A stretch of 7,798 bases of DNA from JAZRUY01 sp045598845 (GCA_045598845.1 JAZRUY010000006.1:1-7798); one strand, 5' to 3'; shown: positions 1-5,872, numbered from the stretch's first letter. The notes: generated from the sequence alone by a model not told the origin. Translations and numbers: made by a program.

Positions 1-167
1 AAGACGGTGCCGAGGAGAAAACCGAGGTGTTCCGTGAAGCGTTCCGGCTTCCGCCTCAGGCTGATGTCAGCGCCGTCAAGGCGTCTTACAAAGACGGAGT
101 GATGCGGATTTTCGTACCTAAGACCGCTCCCGCCGAACAGCCGGAGCAAAGTGTGGTTATCGAATAA
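1..167 (+). CDS. Hsp20/alpha-crystallin family small heat-shock protein (3' end only)
   Basis: The last 54 codons of an open frame that enters from the left edge (frame beginning at base 3) and ends with TAA at 165-167. Small heat-shock proteins are ATP-independent cytoplasmic holdases that bind unfolding proteins. The visible part matches the second half of an alpha-crystallin domain: a FREAFRLPP strand resembling the family's F-x-R-x-F-x-LP, then spacing to AVKASYKDGVMRIFVPK, which corresponds to the hallmark A-x-x-x-x-GVL-x-I-x-(I/V)PK. The tail is short and charged and ends SVVIE, which may stand in for the C-terminal I-x-I anchor. The start, promoter and N-terminal arm lie outside the window. 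A strong terminator follows 17 bp after the stop, so this gene ends its own transcript. The family call is good; the particular paralogue cannot be told. Confidence 0.78.
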   Translation, partial: DGAEEKTEVFREAFRLPPQADVSAVKASYKDGVMRIFVPKTAPAEQPEQSVVIE

Positions 168-169
168 CC
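155..169. repeat. Perfect 6-bp inverted repeat across the Hsp20 stop codon
   Basis: GGTTAT (155-160) and ATAACC (164-169) are exact reverse complements around a CGA centre, giving the palindrome GGTTATCGAATAACC. The right arm contains the stop codon. There is no T-run after it, so it is not itself a terminator. It lies just upstream of the terminator hairpin and about 70 bp before the mannosidase start, where an operator for the downstream operon could sit. A role as a protein-binding site is only a possibility; a 15-bp palindrome can occur by chance. Confidence 0.35.
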
Positions 170-239
170 TGGCGTTATGCGTGAAAGCGGCCCGACTCGG
201 CCGCTTTTTTTGTACTTGACGGAACCGGGGGCAAAAACA
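168..239 (+). other. Intergenic region between the Hsp20 and mannosidase genes
   Basis: This 72-bp gap holds the terminator (184-211) and then a short leader with a G-rich stretch, GGGGG at 227-231, which is the only ribosome-binding-site candidate for the ATG at 240 (8-nt spacing). A TTGACG at 216-221 looks like a -35 box, but a -10 box 17 bp later would fall on the start codon and no TATAAT-like sequence is there. I therefore do not see a convincing promoter between the terminator and the mannosidase. Confidence 0.5.
184..211 (+). terminator. Strong rho-independent terminator after the Hsp20 gene
   Basis: A perfect 9-bp stem, AAAGCGGCC (184-192) with GGCCGCTTT (199-207), closes a 6-base loop CGACTC. 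The T-tract runs from 205 to 211. This is a textbook intrinsic terminator on the plus strand. It ends only 28 bp before the mannosidase ATG, so it also separates, or could attenuate, transcription into the next operon. Confidence 0.93.
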
Positions 240-2720
240 ATGGATATCAGATTGACGGAATGGAGCATAACCGATGCGGCTGGCAAATACAGGCTGAATG
301 CGGCGGCTCCGTGCGATATTTATTCGGCGCTGCGGCGGGCGGGTATAATTCCCGATCCGTATTGGAGGGAAAACGAGGCCGTTGTGCAATGGGTGTCGGC
401 GCTGTCATGGAAATTCTCATCCGCATTTACTCTCGGAGCCGCTGATCTGGAGCATCAGGAAATCCTGCTTAATCTGGATTCGCTGGATACTTTGGCTAAA
501 GTGCGTGTAAACGGCCGTCCGGCGGGAGAGAGCACTGATCAGTTCCTCCGGTTCCGCCGCGATATAAAACCTCTGGTCAAGGCGGGGATCAATACCGTGG
601 AGGTCACGTTTTCACCGGTCGCTCCGGAGGCGAAGAAACGTTATAACGCCAGTCCGGTTAAACTGCGCGACCAAGGTTACAATCTGCATCACATCAACTA
701 CATTCGCAAATGCCAGTGCAGCGGCGGCTGGGACTGGGGAATCGAACTGTGCTGCTGCGGTATATACGGTGATTGCTATGTGCGCCCGCTGGACAATCTT
801 CGCCTGGAGAGCCTGACTCATGTCCAGAAGCACGCGAAGGATCGCTGCACGGTTACCGCAACGGCGGAACTGCGTCCTGCGGCGGCATCGGTTCCTGGAA
901 AAAATGCTACCCTGACTTTCCGCTTCAACGGCGAATCGCGCCGGGTGCGCACCGCTGTTCCGCGCGATTCCGCTCCGTTTTTCGTTCAGGCGGTTTTCAA
1001 GGTTGAGCATCCTGAGTTGTGGTGGCCCAACGGATACGGCGAACATCCTCTTTATCCGTTGAGCGTCACCTTGGAAAATCAAACTATTGAGCAGAAAATC
1101 GGTTTGCGTGAAATAAAAGTCATCCGCTGCCCGGATAAAGACGGTATTCCGATGACATTCGCCGTCAACGGAGTTGAGATTTTCGCCAAGGGGGCCGATT
1201 GGATTCCCTGCGATGCGAGAATGGAGCAGGCTTATGATGCCGGCCGCATCGGCAGTCTGCTGCGGTCGGCCGCCGCCGCTAATATGAATATGATCCGCGT
1301 ATGGGGCGGAGGCATTTACGGTCCGGATGATTTTTACCGCGTCTGCGACCGGCTGGGGCTTCTGGTCTGGCATGATCTGATGTTCTCCTGTGCGCTGTAT
1401 CCGGATTCGGAGCGGTTTCTTAACGAGGTAACCGCCGAAACTGAATACCAGGTCGCCAGACTGCAGCATCATCCCTGCATCGCGCTGTGGTGCGGCGACA
1501 ACGAGTGCATCGGCGCGATCTTCTGGTATCCAGGCCGTCGCGAACAGGCTGCGGTTATCTACGACCGGGTGAACCGTGCGGCGGAACTGGCGGTGAAAAG
1601 GCGTGCGCCGGACCAAATGTTCTGGCCGAGTTCTCCCTGTGCCGGTGCGCTGGATTTCAGCACCGATAACTGGAAGGAGGATTCCCGCGGCGATATGCAT
1701 TTCTGGGATGTCTGGCATGAAAACGCCACTTTCGAGCGCTATTACGGGGTTCGTCCGCGGTTCTGTTCCGAATTCGGTTTTCAGTCCTTCCCGTCTTTTG
1801 AGACGGTGCTTACTTATGCGGAGCCGCGGGATTTCAATCCGTTCAGCCCGGTGATGGACCGGCATCAGAAAAACGGTACCGGAAATGCGAAAATACTCAG
1901 CATGTTCGGCAATTATTTCCGCATGCCAGCGGGATTCCGGGAAATCCTGTATATTTCGCAGGTGCAGCAGGCGCTGGCGATCAAGACCGGCGTCGAGTAC
2001 TGGCACAGTCTGCGCCCGCGCTGCTCCGGCACACTGTACTGGCAGCTCAACGACAACTGGCCGGTCGCCAGCTGGTCTAGTCTGGAGTACGGCGGCCGCT
2101 GGAAGGCGCTCCACTATGCGGCGAGGGATTTCTTCGCTCCGGTGACCACGGTAGCCTACAAGACCGCGCCGGATGCGCCGTTGACGGTGATTACGGTTTC
2201 CGATTCGCCGTCCGGGTGCCGGGCCGAAACGGTGTGCGCTCTTCGCCGTATTTCCGACGGCGTAATCGTCCGCTCGTGGAAAAAACGCCTTGCGCTGCGC
2301 TGCGGCGAACCCGTCAATCTGGGAATTCCTGATTTTACCGCGGATGAGGCGTTGCGCGGCGGTATGAAGAACCGGGAGGTTTTCATGACCATGGAAACTT
2401 TCGCGGCGGATAAAGTTCATTACAATACTTATTTTCCGGAACCGTATAAACGGTGCGAACTGCCGGTATCCGGAGTGCGTATCGCGGCGGTGCGTAAACT
2501 CAACCGGCGGACGGCGGAAATTACTCTGACGGCCGACGCTCCCGCTTTTATGGTGTGGCTGACCGCCGGGGAATATCCGGAGGCGGTGTTCTCGCGTAAT
2601 TTGTTTACCTTGATTCCGGATGATGTTCCGCTGAAAGTTACGGCGGAGATCCCCGGCGGTTTCAGCATCGGGAATTTGAAAAAGACGCTGTATGTTACTG
2701 ATTTGCGGTCATCGTACTGA
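240..2720 (+). CDS. Cytoplasmic beta-mannosidase, glycoside hydrolase family 2
   Basis: An 826-residue protein that should release terminal beta-linked mannose from the non-reducing end of manno-oligosaccharides or N-glycan core fragments (EC 3.2.1.25). The length is normal for GH2 beta-mannosidases. The N-terminal sugar-binding domain (about 1-185) begins with the family's W-x-I...Y-R-L, PCDIYSAL, the GIIPDPYWRENE segment and LNLDSLDTLAKVRVNG, and contains RKCQCSGGWDWG (157-167). An immunoglobulin-like domain follows, with LWWPNGYGEHPLY (260-272). In the catalytic barrel, RVWGGGIYGPDDFY (353-366) precedes IALWCGDNE (414-422), where E422 is the predicted acid/base. E511 in RFCSEFGFQSFPS (507-519) is the predicted nucleophile. 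GTLYWQLNDNWPVASWSSLEY (597-617) and a beta-sandwich tail complete it. An upstream in-frame ATG at 177 was rejected because that extension would translate the terminator hairpin; MDIRLTEW at 240 matches the family N-terminus. There is no signal peptide. Six cysteines lie within residues 158-179, which is unusual. It is the first gene of a probable three-gene operon. Confidence 0.92.
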   Translation: MDIRLTEWSITDAAGKYRLNAAAPCDIYSALRRAGIIPDPYWRENEAVVQWVSALSWKFSSAFTLGAADLEHQEILLNLDSLDTLAKVRVNGRPAGESTDQFLRFRRDIKPLVKAGINTVEVTFSPVAPEAKKRYNASPVKLRDQGYNLHHINYIRKCQCSGGWDWGIELCCCGIYGDCYVRPLDNLRLESLTHVQKHAKDRCTVTATAELRPAAASVPGKNATLTFRFNGESRRVRTAVPRDSAPFFVQAVFKVEHPELWWPNGYGEHPLYPLSVTLENQTIEQKIGLREIKVIRCPDKDGIPMTFAVNGVEIFAKGADWIPCDARMEQAYDAGRIGSLLRSAAAANMNMIRVWGGGIYGPDDFYRVCDRLGLLVWHDLMFSCALYPDSERFLNEVTAETEYQVARLQHHPCIALWCGDNECIGAIFWYPGRREQAAVIYDRVNRAAELAVKRRAPDQMFWPSSPCAGALDFSTDNWKEDSRGDMHFWDVWHENATFERYYGVRPRFCSEFGFQSFPSFETVLTYAEPRDFNPFSPVMDRHQKNGTGNAKILSMFGNYFRMPAGFREILYISQVQQALAIKTGVEYWHSLRPRCSGTLYWQLNDNWPVASWSSLEYGGRWKALHYAARDFFAPVTTVAYKTAPDAPLTVITVSDSPSGCRAETVCALRRISDGVIVRSWKKRLALRCGEPVNLGIPDFTADEALRGGMKNREVFMTMETFAADKVHYNTYFPEPYKRCELPVSGVRIAAVRKLNRRTAEITLTADAPAFMVWLTAGEYPEAVFSRNLFTLIPDDVPLKVTAEIPGGFSIGNLKKTLYVTDLRSSY

Positions 2721-2734
2721 TTTTATATGCAACC

Positions 2735-2740
2735 GGGAGG
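2735..2740 (+). promoter_or_regulatory. Ribosome binding site that fixes the dehydrogenase start
   Basis: GGGAGG lies 4 nt before the ATG at 2745. It falls inside the reading frame opened by the upstream ATG at 2727, which has no Shine-Dalgarno sequence before it. The site therefore argues for the start at 2745. Confidence 0.75.
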
Positions 2741-2744
2741 AAAA

Positions 2745-3713
2745 ATGAAAATTCATCATGCGGCTTTCATGAGCGATTGTCCGCCCAATATCAGTTATGT
2801 GTATTCCGCCGGTCAGCGGAAACTGATCGGGGAAATGTGCGATTTGGTTCCGGAAACGGTTACGTCCGGGAATTTCGCCGCCCTTGATTTGAGCGGGGTG
2901 GAAGTGATCTTCTCCACCTGGGGTATGTTGCCGCTTACCGCGGAGCAACTGGAGAAAATGCCGCGGCTCCAAGCGGTGTTTTACGCCGCCGGCGCCACCG
3001 ATGCTTTCGCCGGACCGTTGCTGGAGCGCGGCATCCGCATCGTCAGCGCCTGGAAGGCGAATGCCGTTCCGGTGGCGGAATTCGTGACGGCTCAGATCGT
3101 GCTGGCGCTGAAGAATTATTTTTCCAACACCGCTGAATACAAGTGCCGCGCCGCCTGGGAGACCGCTCCGAAAGGGCCGGGGTGCTACGGCGAAACGGTG
3201 GCGCTCATCGGCGCCGGGGCGATTTCGCGCCTGGTCGCCGAAAAACTCAAGGCGTATCAGGTAAAAGTCGTCACCGTGCCATCGCGTCCGGAACGGCGTA
3301 CGGTGTCCATTGAAGATGCGTTCCGCACCGCCTATGTGGTGAGTAATCACCTGCCGGACCGCGATGACAATAAAAAAGTGCTGACCAAAGCGATGTTCGC
3401 CTCGATGCGCAGGGGAGCCGCTTTCATCAACACCGGGCGCGGGGCGCAGGTGGATGAAACCGGTCTGGCCGAGGTGCTGAAATCGCGCCCGGATCTCACC
3501 GCGCTGATCGATGTCACCTGGCCGGAACCGCCGGATCCTGATTCCCCTCTGTACCGGTTGCCCAATGCGCATTTGACCACTCATATCGCCGGCTCGCTGA
3601 ATGACGAAGTGCACCGGATGGCGGACTGGATGATTGCGGATTTCCGGCGTTTCGCCGCCGGTGAAGCGTTGGAAAACGAAGTTACCGCCGATCTGCTTAT
3701 GACCGGAAACTGA
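2745..3713 (+). CDS. D-2-hydroxyacid dehydrogenase family protein, NAD(P)-binding
   Basis: A 322-residue cytoplasmic protein of the D-isomer-specific 2-hydroxyacid dehydrogenase family, which interconverts 2-keto acids and D-2-hydroxy acids with NAD(H) or NADP(H). The length is typical. AWKANAVPVAEFVTAQIVLAL (102-122) is the linker leading into the nucleotide domain. TVALIGAGAISRLVAEKL (151-168) is the dinucleotide fold. The catalytic triad is visible: R232 in INTGRGAQVDE, E261 in DVTWPEPP and H280 in THIAGS. Two departures from the norm are the third glycine of GxGxxG, which is serine (S161), and the end of the second Rossmann strand, which reads VPSRPERR (178-185) instead of carrying the usual acidic residue; that could favour NADP. 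The start at 2745 has a good ribosome binding site. It lies 24 bp after the mannosidase and 4 bp before the beta-helix gene, so co-transcription is likely. The substrate is unknown; a sugar-derived acid is suggested only by its neighbours. Phosphoglycerate- or glyoxylate-type enzymes are relatives. Confidence 0.85.
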   Translation: MKIHHAAFMSDCPPNISYVYSAGQRKLIGEMCDLVPETVTSGNFAALDLSGVEVIFSTWGMLPLTAEQLEKMPRLQAVFYAAGATDAFAGPLLERGIRIVSAWKANAVPVAEFVTAQIVLALKNYFSNTAEYKCRAAWETAPKGPGCYGETVALIGAGAISRLVAEKLKAYQVKVVTVPSRPERRTVSIEDAFRTAYVVSNHLPDRDDNKKVLTKAMFASMRRGAAFINTGRGAQVDETGLAEVLKSRPDLTALIDVTWPEPPDPDSPLYRLPNAHLTTHIAGSLNDEVHRMADWMIADFRRFAAGEALENEVTADLLMTGN

Positions 3714-3717
3714 GCTT

Positions 3718-4971
3718 ATGAATACCGGCGGACGGATGTTTATGCCCGGAAATTCCGGGGAGGTCAACCGTACGGCGTTGCAGCGCCTGCTGGATGCCGG
3801 CGGCCGGATAAGAATTGATATTCCCGGCGTTTATGATATAACCGGCATGCTGGTCATCGGCGGCGGCACGGTGCTGGAATTCGCTTCCGGAGTCATCATT
3901 CGCCGCCGGCCTGACGGCAAGGCATGGCCGCTGCTGATCAACCGCGGACTGCTTTCCGGTGAAACCGACCGCGGCATCGCCGTCCGCGGGATGCATCTGA
4001 TGTGCGCCGGAACCGATACAGACTGGCATACTCCGGTCATTCCCGGCATCTGCGCCCAGCTGGCGTTTTTCCATGTGGAAAATCTTGAAATATCCGCGCT
4101 GACCTGTACGGATTTGACGGAACAGTCCTTCTGCGTGCAGGTGTGCGACTTCAAGAATCTGTCGGTGGAAAAACTGCATATCGAAGGCCGCAAGGACGGT
4201 GTGCATCTGGGGTGCGGTTGCGGGTTTGTCATCCGCGATGCGAAATTCCGCACTTATGACGATCCTATCGCGCTCAATGCGCACGATTATGCGATCTCGA
4301 CTCCCATGCCCGGCGATATTTCGGACGGTCTGATTGAAAACTGCGTCGATCTGGAAGCGGATTCCACTACCGGATTCTTCTGCCGGATGCTGGCCGGGGC
4401 ATGGTGCGACTGGCGTCCGGGCATGGTTATCCGTAATTCGGATACGGCGGTAAGCGGCGGGCGGCTGTACCGGGCGCTGATGAGTACCGACGGTTCGACC
4501 CGCGTCTCCGTTACCCGTCCTGAGCATACTTCCGGAGTCGAAGAACTTGACGGCATCCGCTGGGCCGCGATACCCGGAACCGGCTACCGCTGCGGCTGCC
4601 GTAACATAACTTTCCGCAATATAGAATTACGCAAACGCCGTACGGCGGCTTTCTGCCTGCATTTCGATGATGACGACTGGTCGCACAGCGTATATCCGGG
4701 GGCGGAATTGCCGGTGCAGCGCGGCATCGTGCTCGACCGGGTGCTGCAGCGGGCGGATATTGCTTATCTTATTCTCGGCGCCAGTCCCGCGGACGATATC
4801 CGGCTGTGCGGCTGCGACCTCCGTCCCGGTGTGAAAATAAATCTTTTCCGGCTGCCGTGCACTTCGGATATCGAATATCCGGTCTGCAATATCACTCTGA
4901 GCGGTTCCGCGGCGGACAATCCGCCGGATATTTCCGGAAACGGCAGAGCGGTCCGGATTTTACGCGGCTGA
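3718..4971 (+). CDS. GH28-like right-handed beta-helix protein (probable intracellular glycoside hydrolase)
   Basis: A 417-residue protein without a signal peptide. The N-terminus (about 15-60) has a pectate-lyase/GH28-type opening: NRTALQRLLDAGGRIRI, then PGVYDITGMLVIGGGTVLEF, the first coils of a parallel beta-helix. The core contains EGRKDGVHLGCGCGFVIRDA (156-175) followed by YDDPIALNAHDY (180-191). These align with the GH28 N-x-D-G-I-D and (G)DD-x-I-A motifs, placing D160, D181 and D182 as candidate catalytic acids. The GH28 GHG and RIK motifs are not evident, so it belongs to a divergent branch and its linkage specificity cannot be stated. Seventeen cysteines are present, including three Cys-Gly-Cys turns at 166, 292 and 364. 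It starts 4 bp after the dehydrogenase stop with only a weak purine stretch as ribosome binding site, so translational coupling is plausible; ATGs at 3736 and 3742 are alternative starts. It is the last gene of the operon. Confidence 0.68.
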   Translation: MNTGGRMFMPGNSGEVNRTALQRLLDAGGRIRIDIPGVYDITGMLVIGGGTVLEFASGVIIRRRPDGKAWPLLINRGLLSGETDRGIAVRGMHLMCAGTDTDWHTPVIPGICAQLAFFHVENLEISALTCTDLTEQSFCVQVCDFKNLSVEKLHIEGRKDGVHLGCGCGFVIRDAKFRTYDDPIALNAHDYAISTPMPGDISDGLIENCVDLEADSTTGFFCRMLAGAWCDWRPGMVIRNSDTAVSGGRLYRALMSTDGSTRVSVTRPEHTSGVEELDGIRWAAIPGTGYRCGCRNITFRNIELRKRRTAAFCLHFDDDDWSHSVYPGAELPVQRGIVLDRVLQRADIAYLILGASPADDIRLCGCDLRPGVKINLFRLPCTSDIEYPVCNITLSGSAADNPPDISGNGRAVRILRG

Positions 4972-4973
4972 CA

Positions 4974-5651
4974 TCAGGATTGTCTGCCCTGCTGATTGAG
5001 TAAATAGTCGATCAGAATCACCGCGTCGCGCACCAGCGCCGTATTGCGCACCGCCTTCGGCGCATGCCCCGGCAGGAACGCCAGAATGCGCCCGCCGGAC
5101 GGAGTTAAGGTTTCCATGCACTGCGGCCAGGTGCCCTCGCGCAGCCGGGTCTGCATCAGCACCGTGCCGGGCGCGGTCTGCTCCAGGGCGGTGTAGATTT
5201 CGTCTTTCGGCAGCCGGAACGGTTTCAGTTTTCCGGTCAGCGGGTGGCGGCACTTGCACAACTCCACCGCATACGGCCGCATCGGATGCACGGAACTTTC
5301 CACTCCGTCAGGATCACCGGGCCGCACCCAGCGGTAACCGGATGCCTTCCTCCACCAGTCCCACTGCCAGAATGCCGCGCTTGAACCGTGGAACAGCAGA
5401 AAAGAGCCGCCGTTGCCGTACCATTGCCGCACCGCCTTTTCCGCGCCTGTGCCGGCATGCGGATTGCCGCAGGTGCCGCCGATCATATTCAGCATCAGCA
5501 GTTCGCAGTCTCGCAGCCATGCTCCCGATTCCAGCAGCGTGAAGTCGTTTTCCGCGAAGACTATGCGGCGGCGCAGCCGTTCCGGCAGTGCTTCAAGCAG
5601 CACCCGTCCCGGCGAAGTCCGGAAATGGTCGTCAGTGAAGAAATAAATCAT
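4974..5651 (-). CDS. ThuA-like / class I glutamine-amidotransferase-like fold protein
   Basis: A 225-residue protein resembling the ThuA (trehalose utilization) family, a flavodoxin/GATase1-like fold found in many sugar-catabolism loci and usually of unproven activity. Supporting segments are GGSFLLFHGSSAAFWQWDWW (81-100), matching the ThuA GGG-x-x-x-x-H-x-x...W segment with H88 in the usual position; RHPLTGKLKPF followed by KDEIY (135-153), matching HP(I/L)T-x-G-L...DE-x-Y; and GGRILAFLPGHAPKAVRN (186-203), matching the C-terminal G-R-x...GH motif with H196. No GATase nucleophile elbow (G-x-C-x-G) is seen. An upstream ATG at 5660 abuts the AAGGA Shine-Dalgarno directly, whereas the ATG at 5651 is 9 nt from it, so 5651 is preferred. 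No signal peptide. It is convergent with the beta-helix gene (2-bp gap) and divergent from the esterase gene, with which it shares a 221-bp control region. Confidence 0.72.
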   Translation of the reverse strand: MIYFFTDDHFRTSPGRVLLEALPERLRRRIVFAENDFTLLESGAWLRDCELLMLNMIGGTCGNPHAGTGAEKAVRQWYGNGGSFLLFHGSSAAFWQWDWWRKASGYRWVRPGDPDGVESSVHPMRPYAVELCKCRHPLTGKLKPFRLPKDEIYTALEQTAPGTVLMQTRLREGTWPQCMETLTPSGGRILAFLPGHAPKAVRNTALVRDAVILIDYLLNQQGRQS

Positions 5652-5660
5652 GATCCGCAT

Positions 5661-5665
5661 TCCTT
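5661..5665 (-). promoter_or_regulatory. Ribosome binding site of the ThuA-like gene
   Basis: Read on the minus strand this is AAGGA. It touches the ATG at 5660 with no spacer but lies 9 nt from the ATG at 5651, so it supports initiation at 5651. Confidence 0.65.
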
Positions 5666-5683
5666 GATTAGGTTAAAACGAAA

Positions 5684-5838
5684 GTATTTCCGCCGCCCCG
5701 CGCGTTATTTCCGCTAAAACATAATATTTTCCGCTTTTTTTTTCAAATCGCAACTGCGTACCGGTTATTACGGGCTATATTATCCTCAATAAGCAGTAGT
5801 CTGCGGAAACTGACTTGACGGAGCGGAAAGTATTCCGC
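5684..5838. repeat. Six helically phased TTCCGC/GCGGAA half-sites in the divergent control region
   Basis: Three direct copies of (T)ATTTCCGC-like sequence have their TTCCGC cores at 5688-5693, 5709-5714 and 5729-5734, spaced 21 and 20 bp apart. On the esterase side the same core appears inverted, GCGGAA at 5803-5808 and 5823-5828 (20 bp apart), with one more TTCCGC at 5833-5838. The last two form the inverted repeat AGCGGAA-AGTA-TTCCGCT (5822-5839). AAAGTATTTCCGC (5681-5693) recurs with one T missing at 5827-5838. The spacings are close to whole helical turns, so the sites would face one side of the DNA. This is what an operator array for an AraC-type or other dimeric regulator looks like; no regulator gene lies in the window. 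Confidence 0.55.
5718..5746 (-). promoter_or_regulatory. Candidate promoter for the ThuA-like gene
   Basis: On the minus strand TTGAAA (5746-5741) and TATGTT (5723-5718) form a sigma-70-like pair with 17-bp spacing; a TATTAT at 5726-5721 is an alternative -10 with shorter spacing. A run of nine A's on this strand (5743-5735) lies between the boxes. The phased TTCCGC repeats overlap and follow this promoter, as operators would. Consensus match is moderate and no start site is known. Confidence 0.35.
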
Positions 5839-5857
5839 TGTTTCGCCTGTAACCTGT

Positions 5858-5864
5858 AAGGAGA
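5858..5864 (+). promoter_or_regulatory. Ribosome binding site of the SGNH hydrolase gene
   Basis: AAGGAGA, with its GGAG core at 5860-5863, lies 9 nt before the ATG at 5873 and supports that start. Its first two bases are also the end of the tandem CCTGTAA repeat. Confidence 0.8.
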
Positions 5865-5872
5865 TACTGAAA

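Larger units (their letters stand above)
5652..5872. other. Divergent intergenic region between the ThuA-like and esterase genes
   Basis: This 221-bp stretch is more AT-rich than the flanking genes. It holds the phased TTCCGC repeats, a candidate minus-strand promoter, a T9 tract (5735-5743), and on the plus strand an AT-rich TATATT (5776-5781) that could be a -10 box, though no good -35 stands 16-18 bp before it. TTGACG at 5815-5820 resembles a -35 but lacks a -10 partner. A perfect tandem heptamer CCTGTAA (5846-5852 and 5853-5859) runs into the esterase ribosome binding site. No open frame or RNA gene is seen. Confidence 0.6.

Noticed and set aside
177..239. An N-terminal extension of the mannosidase starting at the ATG at 177
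   Set aside because: It would translate through the terminator hairpin and T-tract, and the added residues do not match the family. The ATG at 240 gives the expected N-terminus.
612..2420. A 602-codon open frame on the minus strand inside the mannosidase gene
   Set aside because: It lies entirely antisense to a gene with clear GH2 motifs. Its translation is rich in Arg, His and Ala without any recognisable domain, as expected from the complement of a codon-biased gene.
2709..3767. A 352-codon minus-strand open frame over the dehydrogenase gene
   Set aside because: It is the shadow of a gene whose catalytic residues are identifiable; the translation is low in complexity with many Arg, His and Gly and no known motif.
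4942..4988. A GGCAGA/TCTGCC inverted repeat spanning the convergent gene junction as a two-way terminator
   Set aside because: The arms are only 6 bp with a 35-base loop and no T-run on either side, so it is not a credible terminator.
5388..5717. A 109-codon plus-strand open frame across the ThuA-like gene start and control region
   Set aside because: It overlaps a better supported minus-strand gene, has no ribosome binding site, and its product has no recognisable features.
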